A stretch of DNA of 64,000 nucleotides. Origin: Hominisplanchenecus faecis (GTDB lineage: Bacteria; Bacillota; Clostridia; Lachnospirales; Lachnospiraceae). Positions 34,371-44,513 of the stretch are shown one piece after another. Each line of letters opens with the position of its first letter. The first letter of the stretch is position 1. The position numbers and the translations under genes are program-made. The notes below the pieces were generated by a model that was not told the origin of the DNA, searched no databases, and saw nothing but the letters and a program-made list of their open reading frames with translations. The stretch spans positions 1 to 64,000 of the forward strand of contig NZ_JAJEQE010000006.1 of NCBI RefSeq assembly GCF_020687205.1, written 5' to 3'.

Positions 34371-35300
34371 ATGATTCAGAAATTGATCCAGAAAATCCAG
34401 AAAACACATGCACCGATCGTAGTAGGACTCGATCCGATGCTTTCCTATGTACCGGCTCATATCCAGAAACGTGCGTTTGAAGAACACGGTGAGACACTGG
34501 AAGGAGCAGCAGAAGCCATCTGGCAGTATAACAAAGAAATCGTAGACCATGTGTACGACCTGATCCCGGCGGTTAAACCGCAGATCGCCATGTACGAACA
34601 GTTCGGTATTCCGGGGCTTGTGGCATTTAAAAAGACCGTAGATTACTGTAAATCCAAAGATCTTGTTGTGATCGGCGATATCAAAAGAGGCGATATCGGC
34701 TCAACATCAGCAGCTTATGCAGTAGGTCATCTTGGAAAAGTCAAAGTCGGAAACAACAGCTTTGCAGGATTTGACGAAGACTTTGTCACCGTAAATCCAT
34801 ACCTTGGAACCGACGGTGTAAAACCGTTTGTGGATGTCTGCAAAGAGGAGAAAAAGGGTCTGTTCATTCTTGTTAAGACTTCCAATCCATCAAGCGGTGA
34901 GTTCCAGGACCGCCTGATCGATGGCCGTCCGCTCTATGAGCTGGTTGGCGAACAGGTTGCAAAATGGGGCGAGGACTGCATGGGCGATGATTACAGCTAT
35001 ATCGGAGCCGTTGTCGGAGCAACTTATCCGGAACAGGGTAAAGTGCTGCGTAAGATCATGCCGAAGTCCTTTATCCTGGTACCGGGTTATGGTGCACAGG
35101 GCGGAAAAGGTGCAGACCTGGTACACTTCTTCAACGAAGACGGACTTGGTGCGATCGTAAACTCATCCAGAGGAATCATTGCTGCTTACAAACAGGAGCA
35201 GTATGCAAAATACGGTGAAGAACATTTTGCGGAGGCATCCAGAGCAGCCGTTGAGGCAATGATCGCAGATATCGGAACTGCTCTTGAGAGGGCAAAATAA
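34371..35300 (+). CDS. pyrF: Orotidine 5'-phosphate decarboxylase
   Basis: This 309-aa protein belongs to the long (type 2) OMP decarboxylase subfamily, which makes UMP. The active-site signature is in VVIGDIKRGDIGSTSAAYA; VGLDPML near the N-terminus and VPGYGAQGG near the phosphate site are also seen. ATG 34371 follows AGAAAGGA. A small perfect hairpin, CATGCA/TGCATG (34331-34347), lies in the gap from pyrC. Confidence 0.95.
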   Translation: MIQKLIQKIQKTHAPIVVGLDPMLSYVPAHIQKRAFEEHGETLEGAAEAIWQYNKEIVDHVYDLIPAVKPQIAMYEQFGIPGLVAFKKTVDYCKSKDLVVIGDIKRGDIGSTSAAYAVGHLGKVKVGNNSFAGFDEDFVTVNPYLGTDGVKPFVDVCKEEKKGLFILVKTSNPSSGEFQDRLIDGRPLYELVGEQVAKWGEDCMGDDYSYIGAVVGATYPEQGKVLRKIMPKSFILVPGYGAQGGKGADLVHFFNEDGLGAIVNSSRGIIAAYKQEQYAKYGEEHFAEASRAAVEAMIADIGTALERAK

Positions 35301-35394
35301 GCAGCCGTTTTCAAAATGTGGGGATTGGCATTTGCAGATTTCATACAGCCGCCTGGTTTGACAGGACAAAAAGAAAAGAAATGAGGATTTTAAT

Positions 35395-36174
35395 ATGGCT
35401 GGCAAATATAAAGAACTTGCAGAAGTTTTAAAGCAGGAGTGCATTGCTCCTGACATTTACAGTATGTGGCTTCAGACAGACAAGATCGCAGAGCAGGCTG
35501 TGCCGGGACAGTTTATTTCCGTGTACAGCAACGATGGCAGCAGACTTCTGCCGCGTCCGATCAGTCTGTGCGAAATTGATAAAGAAAAGAAGGCACTTCG
35601 TATCGTTTACCGTGTGGCAGGAAAGGGAACAGCGGAGTTTGCACAGTATAAGCAAGGCGATAAGATCGAAATCTTAGGACCGCTTGGAAATGGATTTCCG
35701 CTTGAACGTGCCGAAGGCAAAAAGGTATTTCTGATCGGCGGCGGCATCGGTATCCCGCCAATGGTGGAACTTTCCAAACAGCTTTCAGGTGAAAAGACAG
35801 TGATCGCCGGTTACCGCGATGACAGGCTGTTTTTAAAAGAAGAGCTGGCACAGAATGCAGCATTTTATGCGGCAACCGAAGACGGCAGTGCCGGAACAAA
35901 AGGAAATGTACTGGATGCAATCCGTGAAAATAAACTTACCGCAGATGTGATCTATGCCTGCGGACCGACTCCGATGCTCCGTGCACTGAAAACTTATGCA
36001 CAGGAACAGGATATCGAGTGCTGGATTTCCATGGAAGAGCGTATGGCATGCGGCATCGGTGCCTGCCTTGCCTGCGTCTGCCAGTCAAAAGAGGTGGACG
36101 ATCATTCTCATGTACATAACAAACGTGTCTGCAAAGACGGACCGGTATTTCTGGCAACGGAGGTGGAACTGTGA
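35395..36174 (+). CDS. pyrK: Dihydroorotate dehydrogenase electron-transfer subunit
   Basis: This 259-aa FAD and [2Fe-2S] protein passes electrons from PyrD to NAD+ in class 1B dihydroorotate dehydrogenase. FAD-binding LLPRPISLCE, the GGGIGIPPM nucleotide loop, CGPTPMLRAL and the cluster motif CGIGACLACVC with a later Cys are present. It overlaps pyrD by 4 nt (GTGA), which fits the 1:1 complex. Confidence 0.95.
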   Translation: MAGKYKELAEVLKQECIAPDIYSMWLQTDKIAEQAVPGQFISVYSNDGSRLLPRPISLCEIDKEKKALRIVYRVAGKGTAEFAQYKQGDKIEILGPLGNGFPLERAEGKKVFLIGGGIGIPPMVELSKQLSGEKTVIAGYRDDRLFLKEELAQNAAFYAATEDGSAGTKGNVLDAIRENKLTADVIYACGPTPMLRALKTYAQEQDIECWISMEERMACGIGACLACVCQSKEVDDHSHVHNKRVCKDGPVFLATEVEL

Positions 36175-37085
36175 GTACAAAGATAAGTACAAGCGTAAAT
36201 ATTGCCGGAGTTGAACTGAAAAATCCGGTTATGACAGCATCCGGAACTTTTGGCTCCGGAGCAGAATACAGTGAATTTGTGGACCTGTCAAAGCTTGGTG
36301 CAGTGGTCACAAAGGGCGTGGCAAACGTACCGTGGCCGGGCAATCCGACTCCGCGTGTGGCAGAAGTCTACGGCGGCATGTTAAATGCTATCGGACTGCA
36401 GAATCCGGGCATTGATGTATTTGTAAAACGTGATATTCCGTTTTTGAAACAGTATGATACCAAGATCGTGGTCAATGTCTGCGGAAGAAGTACGAAGGAC
36501 TACTGTGAAGTGGTAGAACGTCTGGCAGACGAACCGGTGGATCTTCTGGAGATCAACATTTCCTGCCCGAATGTCAAAGAAGGCGGCATTGCTTTCGGAC
36601 AGAATCCAAAGTCTGTCGAGGACATCACAAAAGAAATCAAACGTGTGGCAAAACAGCCGGTTATCATGAAGCTCAGCCCAAATGTGACCGATATCACGGA
36701 AACAGCAAGGGCAGCAGAAGCAGGCGGTGCAGATGCACTTTCTCTGATCAATACACTGACCGGTATGAAGATTGATATTAATCGCAGAAAATTTGTCCTG
36801 GCAAACAAGACCGGCGGTATGTCCGGTCCGGCAGTCAAACCGGTTGCCGTGCGTATGGTATATCAGACCGCACAGGCAGTAAAACTTCCGATCATCGGTA
36901 TGGGCGGCATCATGAATGCAGAGGATGCCCTGGAGTTCATTTTGGCAGGAGCAACTGCCGTTTCTGTAGGAACTGCAAACTTTATCGATCCGATGACCAC
37001 CCTCAAAGTAGCAGAAGGGATCGAAGCATATATGAGAGCACAAAATGTATCCGACATCAGAGAACTGGTCGGTGTCGTGCAGTAA
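36171..37085 (+). CDS. pyrD: Dihydroorotate dehydrogenase catalytic subunit, class 1B
   Basis: This 304-aa FMN TIM-barrel enzyme oxidises dihydroorotate. It shows NPVMTASGTFGSG at the N-terminus, the catalytic cysteine in INISCPNVKEGG (Cys rather than Ser marks class 1), LSLINTLTGM and IIGMGGIMNAEDALEF. The start is GTG, overlapping the pyrK stop. It depends on PyrK for NAD+ coupling. Confidence 0.96.
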   Translation: MSTKISTSVNIAGVELKNPVMTASGTFGSGAEYSEFVDLSKLGAVVTKGVANVPWPGNPTPRVAEVYGGMLNAIGLQNPGIDVFVKRDIPFLKQYDTKIVVNVCGRSTKDYCEVVERLADEPVDLLEINISCPNVKEGGIAFGQNPKSVEDITKEIKRVAKQPVIMKLSPNVTDITETARAAEAGGADALSLINTLTGMKIDINRRKFVLANKTGGMSGPAVKPVAVRMVYQTAQAVKLPIIGMGGIMNAEDALEFILAGATAVSVGTANFIDPMTTLKVAEGIEAYMRAQNVSDIRELVGVVQ

Positions 37086-37096
37086 GGAGATAAGAA

Positions 37097-37777
37097 ATGG
37101 AACAGTATAAACAGGAATTTATTGAATTTATGGTAGATTGTGATGTGCTGAAATTCGGCGAATTCACACTGAAAAGCGGAAGAAAATCTCCGTTCTTTAT
37201 GAATGCCGGAGCTTATGTGACCGGTTCTCAGTTAAAGAAACTGGGTGAATATTATGCAAAAGCGATCCATGATCGATACGGCGATGATTTTGACGTACTG
37301 TTCGGACCGGCTTACAAAGGAATCCCGCTTAGTGTTGTGACTGCAATCGCATACAGTGAACTTTACGGAAAAGAAGTGCGTTACTGCTCCGACCGCAAAG
37401 AAGAAAAAGATCACGGTGCAGACAAGGGAAGCTTTCTTGGAAGCAAATTAAAAGACGGTGACCGTGTGATCATGATCGAAGACGTTACTACTTCCGGCAA
37501 ATCCATGGAAGAAACGGTTCCGAAGGTAAAAGGTGCCGCAGATGTGACGATCGTCGGACTGATGGTTTCTCTTGACCGTATGGAAGTCGGAAAAGGCGGC
37601 GTAAAGTGTGCTCTGGATGAAGTGAAAGATCTTTACGGTTTTGAGACCGCAGCAATCGTAAATATGCAGGATGTCGTAGAGCATCTCTATAACAGAGAAT
37701 GTGACGGAAAAGTTGTGATCGATGATAGATTAAAAGCAGCGATCGATGCATATTATGAGAAATACGGGGCAAAATAA
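37097..37777 (+). CDS. pyrE: Orotate phosphoribosyltransferase
   Basis: This 226-aa enzyme joins orotate and PRPP to give OMP. The PRPP-binding motif is VIMIEDVTTSGKSMEE; FGPAYKGIPLS and YCSDRKEEKDHG are further active-site segments. It starts 11 nt after pyrD and is the last pyr gene. Confidence 0.95.
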   Translation: MEQYKQEFIEFMVDCDVLKFGEFTLKSGRKSPFFMNAGAYVTGSQLKKLGEYYAKAIHDRYGDDFDVLFGPAYKGIPLSVVTAIAYSELYGKEVRYCSDRKEEKDHGADKGSFLGSKLKDGDRVIMIEDVTTSGKSMEETVPKVKGAADVTIVGLMVSLDRMEVGKGGVKCALDEVKDLYGFETAAIVNMQDVVEHLYNRECDGKVVIDDRLKAAIDAYYEKYGAK

Positions 37778-37799
37778 TTCGGTAAAATGGAGGCTTTTC

Positions 37800-37952
37800 A
37801 TGAACGAAAAAATTTTTAAGACAATAAGAGGTACCGGTGCGGCAAGTCTCGCAGTCGGGATCGTGGTTCTGGTGACCGGAATTTCAGCCGGCGTGATGAT
37901 GATCGTAAACGGTGCAAGACTTCTGAAGTGTAAAAGTCAGGTATTGATTTAG
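37800..37952 (+). CDS. Very small membrane protein
   Basis: This 50-aa protein is nearly all one hydrophobic hairpin (residues 12-43, ASLAVGIVVLVTGISAGVMMIV) with a short charged N-terminus and a basic C-terminus. ATGGAGGC provides a ribosome site 7 nt upstream. It lies 22 nt after pyrE and 4 nt before the VanZ gene, so it is likely in the same transcript. No family was recognised. Confidence 0.6.
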   Translation: MNEKIFKTIRGTGAASLAVGIVVLVTGISAGVMMIVNGARLLKCKSQVLI

Positions 37953-37956
37953 TTTT

Positions 37957-38418
37957 ATGAGGAAGGAAACAAAAAAGAAGGTGCGGATACTGGGAGCGGT
38001 GCTGTTTTTTCTTTATCTGCTGGCACTGACGTATTTTCTGTTTTTTGCGGAAGGATACGGAAGATCCGTGGAAGGAAGAATGTATGCCTACAACCTTCAG
38101 CCCTTTCGGGAAATCAAAAGATTCTGGATTCACCGGGAGATGCTGGGGACGTTCGCAGTATTCTGCAATTTGGCGGGGAATGTGATCGGCTTCATTCCGT
38201 TTGGGATGATCCTGCCGGTCATATGGCCGAAAACGGGGAAAGTTTTACGGATCCTGCTTCTTAGCTTCGAGTTCAGTCTGTGCGTGGAGACGATACAGCT
38301 TGTCTGGAAGGTGGGAAGCTTTGATGTGGATGACCTGATCCTCAACACCCTGGGCGGTGTGATCGGGTATCTGCTGTTTTGGATATGTAATAAGATAAGG
38401 AGAAAGATATATGGCTAA
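37957..38418 (+). CDS. VanZ-like membrane protein
   Basis: This 153-aa protein has four predicted helices and the VanZ-family segments NLAGNVIGFIPFGMILP and FDVDDLILNTLGGVIGYLL. VanZ gives low-level teicoplanin resistance in enterococci; chromosomal homologues like this one are common and mostly uncharacterised. It overlaps the next gene by 8 nt. Confidence 0.9.
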   Translation: MRKETKKKVRILGAVLFFLYLLALTYFLFFAEGYGRSVEGRMYAYNLQPFREIKRFWIHREMLGTFAVFCNLAGNVIGFIPFGMILPVIWPKTGKVLRILLLSFEFSLCVETIQLVWKVGSFDVDDLILNTLGGVIGYLLFWICNKIRRKIYG

Positions 38419-38725
38419 AAAGCGTATGTATTCTTTTGCAAAAGAGAAACATTCCGGCAAAGGTATTCTTTCAACGATACTTGGTACACTCTCACTTGTC
38501 ATTTTTGCCGTTCTGGCATGGCTGGCATATTATCTGGACGGACAGGGCGGCGTTTACCTGGGCAGCATCGGGCTGCTTGGCATGGTATTTGCCGTCAGCA
38601 GTGTCGTGTTCGGACTGATGGGATTTGGCGAAAACAATGTGCGCTACCTGTTTCCGAAGATTGGGTCGATCCTCGGCGGCATCATGGTGGCATTGTGGGT
38701 ATTTGTAGTTTTAATTGGGATTTAA
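38411..38725 (+). CDS. Small three-helix membrane protein, possibly DUF6142
   Basis: This 104-aa protein has a basic N-terminus (MAKKRMYSFAKEKHSGKG) and three hydrophobic segments (about 19-41, 49-71, 83-103). It resembles the DUF6142 family of Lachnospiraceae, but the assignment is from memory. AAGGAGAAAG lies upstream inside the VanZ gene. Its function is unknown. Confidence 0.7.
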   Translation: MAKKRMYSFAKEKHSGKGILSTILGTLSLVIFAVLAWLAYYLDGQGGVYLGSIGLLGMVFAVSSVVFGLMGFGENNVRYLFPKIGSILGGIMVALWVFVVLIGI

Positions 38726-38740
38726 GGAAATGCCAGGGAC

Positions 38741-38781
38741 GAATTGCGGGAGTACAAAGTACGGAACAACTCGTATGGCAT
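38741..38781 (+). repeat. Intergenic palindromic repeat, copy 3
   Basis: GAATTGC-ggga-GTAC-aaa-GTAC-gga-ACAACTC then GTATGGCATCAC. The inner stem differs in sequence from the other copies but pairs perfectly. Confidence 0.6.
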
Positions 38782-38819
38782 CACTTTACTGTAACCTTTA
38801 AAAGATTGGCGGTGGAAAG

Positions 38820-40868
38820 ATGGAGAGAACAGTACTGGAAGAGAGAGACGCTCTCTCAATGGAACGACTTGCATCCATAACAAAAGAGCATACCGCACAG
38901 GAGCCGTTTGGGGATTATTTCAGAAAAACGGCTTCTTTTGTTATAAAAATGGATGAAGTTTACCGAAAAATAAAAGATGGAAAAACGGAAAGCTATACGC
39001 TTGAGCAGTGGCAGGCATTTAATCAGAGCCTTTATGAGGAGATTCTTCCGGAGAACTATGAGCACAGCTATGGAGATCCAAAGTATGCGGTGGAAAAACT
39101 CGGAGAAGTGCACGGACGCATCTTAAGTTTTCTGTATGCCGAATTGTATGCCCTGATCGGCTATGCTTTTGAGCAGCGGCTGCATGAAAAGGTGATCCTT
39201 CAGGAACTTCTGATCGAAGTGTATAATTGCTTTGAAGAGGAAGAGCTCCCGGGATACCGAAGGATCCAGCAGATCATCTACTGGTTTGAGAGTGATTACA
39301 GTGAGATCACGGTAGCACACCGCATTCGGGAAGCTGTTGATCCAAAGCTTGATTTTGCAGCGAAGATCGTGATGGAGTCGGATCTGAAAGACCTTCGCTA
39401 TCTGTATCGCTATGGTGAGTATATCACCGAAAACGAGCGGAAGATGGCAGAATTTATGAACAGCCTGGATGAAGAGACCGTAGAAAAGATGGCATCTACG
39501 TTTACCGAAGGATACCGGATCGGATTTGTGCTTGGCGGCAAGGATCTTTCGAAAAAACAGACGGTCAACATCCGCTATATGGTCGGATTTGAGCGGATGG
39601 TGCGTCTGGCAATACGAAATTTTGAAAAAATGGGATTAAAGCCGGTCATCTATCGTGCGGCACTGGAGCGTATCAATAAAAAAGGTGTGCACCGCATCGG
39701 CTATTACGGGGCAATCCCGAACCGCCAGTTTGACTATGATCACCGGGCAGACCAGGCAATCTATCTGGACAAGGCCTTTATGGAGCGACGCCTGGGTGTT
39801 ATGCGTTCGGCGTACGAAAATTATAAAACACTGGCAAACGGTCATGCAGGCCCGGCCTGCATTGATACCTTCGGGGAGCCGGAGTTTTATCCGCAGACAA
39901 AACCGGAAGCCTATTATTTGTCGGATAAACAGAAAAAACTGCAGACACAGATGGATAACGAATCCGTGCAGATCACAAACCGCTATATCATCGGCAAAGA
40001 ACGCAGTTTTACGATCATCGCCTTTCCGGTCCCGGAAATCGGGGCAGACTTCCCGGAGATTTTTAAAGAGACGATCCGCATCAATACGCTTGACTATCAG
40101 CTCTATGCAGATATCCAGCAGAAACTGATCGATGCCCTGGATCAGGGTGAGAGTGTACATGTGCTCGGAAAAGGAGAAAATCACACCGATATGCACATTG
40201 CCCTGCACAAACTGAATGATCCAAAGAAGCAGACTAATTTCGAAAATTGTGTGGCAGATGTCAACATTCCGGTCGGAGAAGTCTTTACTTCCCCGATATT
40301 GAAGGGAACAAGCGGCATTCTTGAGGCATGTACGGTTTATCTGGAAGGCTTAAAGTATGAAAAACTGCATCTGGAATTTGAAGATGGTATGGTAAAAGCA
40401 TATACCTGCAAGAATTTTGAGCAGGAAGAGTACAATCAGAACTATGTCCGGGAAAATGTGCTGGCGAATCATGAGACTCTGCCAATCGGCGAATTTGCGA
40501 TCGGAACAAACACAGCAGCCTATGCTATGGCAAGGGAATATCATATTGAAGGAAAACTGCCGATCCTGATCGCTGAGAAGACCGGACCGCATTTTGCCGT
40601 AGGAGATACCTGCTACAGCTGGGCAGAAGATACACCGGTATATAATCCGGACAAAAAGGAGATCATCGCAAGAGACAATGAGATTTCCATTCGCAGAAAA
40701 GAAGATCCGGGAGAGGCATATTTTGGACATCATCTTGATATCACGATACCATATGACGAGCTTGGCAGCATCGAAGTACAGTGTGCTGACGGCAGAAGAA
40801 TCCTGATCTTTGCGGACGGAAAGTTCGTACTTCCGGGCACGGAGGAGCTGAATCGCTTCCTCAATTAA
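38820..40868 (+). CDS. M29-family aminopeptidase with long N-terminal extension
   Basis: The C-terminal ~370 residues of this 682-aa protein carry thermophilic aminopeptidase (AmpS/AmpT/PepS) motifs: GENHTDMHIAL, the metal Glu in NIPVGEVFTSP (about residue 487), FAIGTN, HFAVGDTCYSW (His about 591) and GHHLDITI (His/Asp about 638-640). Canonical members are about 410 aa; the first ~300 residues here are an extra, mostly helical, Glu-rich region without recognised domain. It has no signal peptide, so it acts in the cytoplasm, probably on peptides. It is upstream of the purE promoter and follows a palindromic repeat. Confidence 0.85.
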   Translation: MERTVLEERDALSMERLASITKEHTAQEPFGDYFRKTASFVIKMDEVYRKIKDGKTESYTLEQWQAFNQSLYEEILPENYEHSYGDPKYAVEKLGEVHGRILSFLYAELYALIGYAFEQRLHEKVILQELLIEVYNCFEEEELPGYRRIQQIIYWFESDYSEITVAHRIREAVDPKLDFAAKIVMESDLKDLRYLYRYGEYITENERKMAEFMNSLDEETVEKMASTFTEGYRIGFVLGGKDLSKKQTVNIRYMVGFERMVRLAIRNFEKMGLKPVIYRAALERINKKGVHRIGYYGAIPNRQFDYDHRADQAIYLDKAFMERRLGVMRSAYENYKTLANGHAGPACIDTFGEPEFYPQTKPEAYYLSDKQKKLQTQMDNESVQITNRYIIGKERSFTIIAFPVPEIGADFPEIFKETIRINTLDYQLYADIQQKLIDALDQGESVHVLGKGENHTDMHIALHKLNDPKKQTNFENCVADVNIPVGEVFTSPILKGTSGILEACTVYLEGLKYEKLHLEFEDGMVKAYTCKNFEQEEYNQNYVRENVLANHETLPIGEFAIGTNTAAYAMAREYHIEGKLPILIAEKTGPHFAVGDTCYSWAEDTPVYNPDKKEIIARDNEISIRRKEDPGEAYFGHHLDITIPYDELGSIEVQCADGRRILIFADGKFVLPGTEELNRFLN

Positions 40869-40878
40869 GGTTTGCAGG

Positions 40879-40907
40879 TTGACAATAAAAGAAAGTATTA
40901 GTAAAAT
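40879..40907 (+). promoter_or_regulatory. Promoter of the pur operon
   Basis: TTGACA (40879-40884), a 17-nt spacer and TAAAAT (40902-40907), 47 nt ahead of the purE start. No purine riboswitch or clear PurR box is seen in the short leader. Confidence 0.8.
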
Positions 40908-40954
40908 TAAAAAGATGTTAAACACTTACAATGATGCGAAAAGGAGATTGAACC

Positions 40955-41461
40955 ATGGCAAAGGTTGGAATTGTAATGGGAAGCGACTCAGATATGCCGG
41001 TTATGGCAAAAGCTGCAGACGTTTTAGAGAAACTGGGCATTGATTATGAGATGACGATCATCTCGGCACATCGCGAACCGGATGTTTTCTTTGAATATGC
41101 AAAGACAGCAGAGAGCAAAGGCTTTAAAGTGATTATTGCCGGAGCAGGTATGGCAGCTCATCTGCCGGGCATGTGTGCAGCAATCTTCCCAATGCCGGTC
41201 ATCGGCATTCCGATGCATACAACATCTCTTGGCGGCAGAGATTCTCTGTACTCGATCGTACAGATGCCGACAGGTATTCCGGTAGCAACCGTAGCGATCA
41301 ACGGCGGGGCGAACGCAGGTATTTTAGCTGCGAAGATCCTGGCTACTTCTGATGAAGAACTGCTCTCCAGACTGAAAGCATATTCAGAAGAAATGAAAGA
41401 ACAGGTTGTGGAAAAAGACGCAAAGCTTCAGAAAGTTGGATACAAAAACTACGCAAAATAA
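40955..41461 (+). CDS. purE: N5-carboxyaminoimidazole ribonucleotide mutase
   Basis: This 168-aa class I PurE converts N5-CAIR to CAIR. It shows [14 protein letters not shown] at the N-terminus, [19 protein letters not shown] and PVIGIP, the active-site segments. AAAGGAG precedes the start. It is first gene of purE-purM-purN-purD. Confidence 0.96.
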   Translation: MAKVGIVMGSDSDMPVMAKAADVLEKLGIDYEMTIISAHREPDVFFEYAKTAESKGFKVIIAGAGMAAHLPGMCAAIFPMPVIGIPMHTTSLGGRDSLYSIVQMPTGIPVATVAINGGANAGILAAKILATSDEELLSRLKAYSEEMKEQVVEKDAKLQKVGYKNYAK

Positions 41462-41489
41462 AAGACAAACCCCAAGGGAGGACAAAAGC

Positions 41490-42515
41490 ATGGATTACAA
41501 GAAAGCCGGAGTGGATATCGAGGCAGGATACAAATCAGTTGAATTAATGAAAGAGCACATCAAGAAGACCATGAGAAGTGAAGTACTGACCAATATCGGC
41601 GGATTTTCCGGTGCATTTTCCATGGAAAAATTCAAAGACATGGAAAAACCGACACTGGTTTCCGGTACGGACGGAGTTGGTACGAAACTGAAACTGGCAT
41701 TTATTCTTGATAAACATGATACCGTCGGCATCGACTGCGTTGCCATGTGTGTAAATGATATAGCCTGTGCAGGCGGAGAACCGCTGTTTTTCCTGGATTA
41801 CATTGCCTGCGGCAAGAACTATCCGGAAAAGATCGCTCAGATCGTAAGCGGTGTAGCAGAAGGCTGCGTACAGTCTGATGCGGCACTGATCGGCGGAGAG
41901 ACTGCTGAGATGCCGGGATTCTATCCGGTAGATGAGTACGACCTGGCTGGTTTTGCAGTTGGTGTAGTAGATGAAAAAGACCTGATCACAGGAAAAGATT
42001 TAAAAGAGAAAGACGTTCTGATCGGTATCGCTTCTTCCGGTGTACACAGCAACGGATTTTCACTGGTAAGAAAAGTATTCAGCATGGATGAAAAAACACT
42101 GAACACTTACCACGAAGAGCTTGGAAAGACTCTGGGTGAGGCTCTGATTGCACCGACCAAGATTTATGTGAAAGCACTTCGCAGCATCAAAGAAGCAGGC
42201 GTTCGTGTGAAAGGATGCAGCCATATCACAGGAGGCGGATTTTATGAGAACGTTCCGCGTATGCTTCCGGAAGGAGTACGTGCCGTGATCCGCAAAGACA
42301 GCTATGAGGTTCCGGCAATCTTCAAGATGCTGGCAAGAGAAGGCCAGATCGAAGAGCAGATGATGTACAATACATACAACATGGGTATCGGTATGGTTGT
42401 TGCAGTTGATCCGACAGACGTTGACAAGACTATGAAAGCGATCGAAGCAGCAGGAGAAACCGCTTACGTGATCGGTGAGATTGAGAACGGTGAGAAGGGT
42501 GTGACCTTATGCTAA
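41490..42515 (+). CDS. purM: Phosphoribosylformylglycinamidine cyclo-ligase (AIR synthetase)
   Basis: This 341-aa ATP-dependent enzyme closes the imidazole ring. It shows the family segments [46 protein letters not shown] and [18 protein letters not shown] 41490 follows AGGGAGGAC; the longer frame overlaps purE. It overlaps purN by 7 nt. Confidence 0.96.
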   Translation: MDYKKAGVDIEAGYKSVELMKEHIKKTMRSEVLTNIGGFSGAFSMEKFKDMEKPTLVSGTDGVGTKLKLAFILDKHDTVGIDCVAMCVNDIACAGGEPLFFLDYIACGKNYPEKIAQIVSGVAEGCVQSDAALIGGETAEMPGFYPVDEYDLAGFAVGVVDEKDLITGKDLKEKDVLIGIASSGVHSNGFSLVRKVFSMDEKTLNTYHEELGKTLGEALIAPTKIYVKALRSIKEAGVRVKGCSHITGGGFYENVPRMLPEGVRAVIRKDSYEVPAIFKMLAREGQIEEQMMYNTYNMGIGMVVAVDPTDVDKTMKAIEAAGETAYVIGEIENGEKGVTLC

Positions 42516-43135
42516 AGCTGGTAGTGCTGGTGTCCGGAGGCGGAACCAATCTTCAGGCGATCATTGACGGCATTGCGGACGGAAGCATTCCAAATACCGA
42601 GATCAAAGCCGTGATCAGCAACAATAAAAATGCCTATGCCCTGCAAAGAGCAAAGGATCATAACATTGCAGCTGCATGTGTCTCACCGAAAGATTTTGCA
42701 GACCGGGCAGCATTTAACCAGGCACTTCTGGAGAAAATAAAGTCTTATGAGCCGGATCTCATTGTTCTGGCAGGATGTCTGGTCGTGATCCCGGAGATCA
42801 TGGTGGATGCTTATCCAAACAAGATCATCAACATCCATCCATCGCTGATCCCGGCATTTTGCGGAACCGGATATTACGGGCTGAAAGTACACGAAGGCGT
42901 GCTTAAGCGCGGTGTAAAAGTGACCGGTGCAACGGTGCATTTTGTGGACAAAGGAACAGATACCGGTCCGATCATCATTCAGAAGGCAGTGGAAGTACAG
43001 CAGGACGATACCCCGGAAATTCTGCAGCGGCGTGTCATGGAGCAGGCAGAATGGAAAATCATGCCGCAGGCGATCCGCCTGATCGCAGAAGGAAAAGTCC
43101 GTGTGGAAAATGGCAAAACGATAATCACAGAATAG
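42509..43135 (+). CDS. purN: Phosphoribosylglycinamide formyltransferase
   Basis: This 208-aa folate-dependent GAR transformylase shows [14 protein letters not shown] near the N-terminus, the catalytic [10 protein letters not shown] with His, and the [18 protein letters not shown] segment. The start lies inside the purM end, implying coupling. Confidence 0.95.
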   Translation: MLKLVVLVSGGGTNLQAIIDGIADGSIPNTEIKAVISNNKNAYALQRAKDHNIAAACVSPKDFADRAAFNQALLEKIKSYEPDLIVLAGCLVVIPEIMVDAYPNKIINIHPSLIPAFCGTGYYGLKVHEGVLKRGVKVTGATVHFVDKGTDTGPIIIQKAVEVQQDDTPEILQRRVMEQAEWKIMPQAIRLIAEGKVRVENGKTIITE

Positions 43136-43220
43136 AGACGATGTCAGGATCTCAGAAATGCGAAAAGATTCGGAGACATTGTATATTCAAGTACTTTATA
43201 TATAGAAAGAAGGACGCAGG

Positions 43221-44492
43221 ATGAAAGTATTGATAGTCGGAAGCGGCGGACGTGAGCATGCGATCGCATGGAAAGTCGCACAGAGTCCAAAAGTAGATAA
43301 AATTTACTGTGCACCGGGCAATGCCGGAATTGAAGAATTTGCAGAATGTGTGCCGATTCAGGCAATGGAGTTTGACAAACTGGTCGCATTTGCAAAAGAA
43401 CAGGCAATCGATCTTACGGTAGTTGGTATGGATGATCCTCTGGTTGACGGTATCGTAGATGCATTTGAGGCAGAAGGACTGCGTGTATTCGGACCGAGAA
43501 AGAATGCAGCAATCCTGGAAGGCTCCAAGGCATTTTCCAAAGACCTGATGAAAAAATATAATATTCCGACCGCTGCTTACGAAACATTTACCGATGCATC
43601 CGCAGCACTTGCATATCTGGAAAAAGCAGATTTCCCGATTGTTCTGAAAGCAGACGGACTGGCACTCGGAAAAGGTGTGCTGATCTGTAATACGCCAGAA
43701 GAAGCAAAAGATGGTGTAAAAACCATCATGGAGGACAAGAAATTCGGTACAGCCGGCAATACAATGGTGGTAGAAGAGTTCATGACCGGAAGAGAAGTGT
43801 CTGTACTTTCTTATGTGGACGGCAAGACCATCAAGACGATGACTTCCGCACAGGATCACAAACGTGCCGGAGACGGCGATACCGGACTGAACACCGGTGG
43901 TATGGGAACTTTCTCACCAAGTCCGTTCTATACGGAAGAAGTGGATGCATTCTGCAAAAAATATATCTATCAGGCAACGGTCGATGCGATGGCAGCAGAA
44001 GGAAGAGAGTTCAAAGGCATTATCTTCTTCGGACTAATGCTGACCGAAAAAGGTCCTCGTGTCTTGGAGTACAATGCAAGATTCGGTGATCCGGAAGCAC
44101 AGGTTGTCCTGCCGCGTATGAAAACCGATATCATTGACGTTTTTGAGGCGTGCATTGACGGAACACTTGACCAGATCGACCTGCAGTTTGAGGACAATGC
44201 GGCAGTCTGCGTCGTACTGGCATCCGACGGTTATCCGGTGAAATACGACAAAGGTTTCGTAATCCGTGGTCTTGACAAATTCAAAGATAAAGATGGTTAC
44301 TATGTATTCCACGCCGGAAGCAAACGCACGGAAGAAGGCATCGTGACAAACGGCGGCCGTGTCCTCGGTGTGACTGCAAAGGGAAAAGACCTCAAAGAGG
44401 CCCGTGCAAATGCCTATGCAGCGGTAGAGTGGATTGATTTTGAGAATAAATATTATCGTCATGACATTGGAAAAGCGATTGACGAAGCATAA
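43221..44492 (+). CDS. purD: Phosphoribosylamine-glycine ligase
   Basis: This 423-aa ATP-grasp ligase makes GAR. The N-terminal VLIVGSGGREHAIAWK, PIVLKADGLALGKGV in the ATP-grasp fold, HKRAGDGDTGLNTGGMG and EYNARFGDPEAQ are diagnostic. AGAAAGGAGG-like AGAAAGAAGG precedes it. The 85-nt gap from purN is AT-rich and could hold a weak internal promoter. Confidence 0.96.
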   Translation: MKVLIVGSGGREHAIAWKVAQSPKVDKIYCAPGNAGIEEFAECVPIQAMEFDKLVAFAKEQAIDLTVVGMDDPLVDGIVDAFEAEGLRVFGPRKNAAILEGSKAFSKDLMKKYNIPTAAYETFTDASAALAYLEKADFPIVLKADGLALGKGVLICNTPEEAKDGVKTIMEDKKFGTAGNTMVVEEFMTGREVSVLSYVDGKTIKTMTSAQDHKRAGDGDTGLNTGGMGTFSPSPFYTEEVDAFCKKYIYQATVDAMAAEGREFKGIIFFGLMLTEKGPRVLEYNARFGDPEAQVVLPRMKTDIIDVFEACIDGTLDQIDLQFEDNAAVCVVLASDGYPVKYDKGFVIRGLDKFKDKDGYYVFHAGSKRTEEGIVTNGGRVLGVTAKGKDLKEARANAYAAVEWIDFENKYYRHDIGKAIDEA

Positions 44493-44513
44493 ACGTTTTT
44501 GAAGGGAGAAAAC

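Noticed and set aside
40869-40954. Purine riboswitch before purE
   Set aside because: Only 47 nt separate the -10 from the start codon, too short for the aptamer and expression platform.
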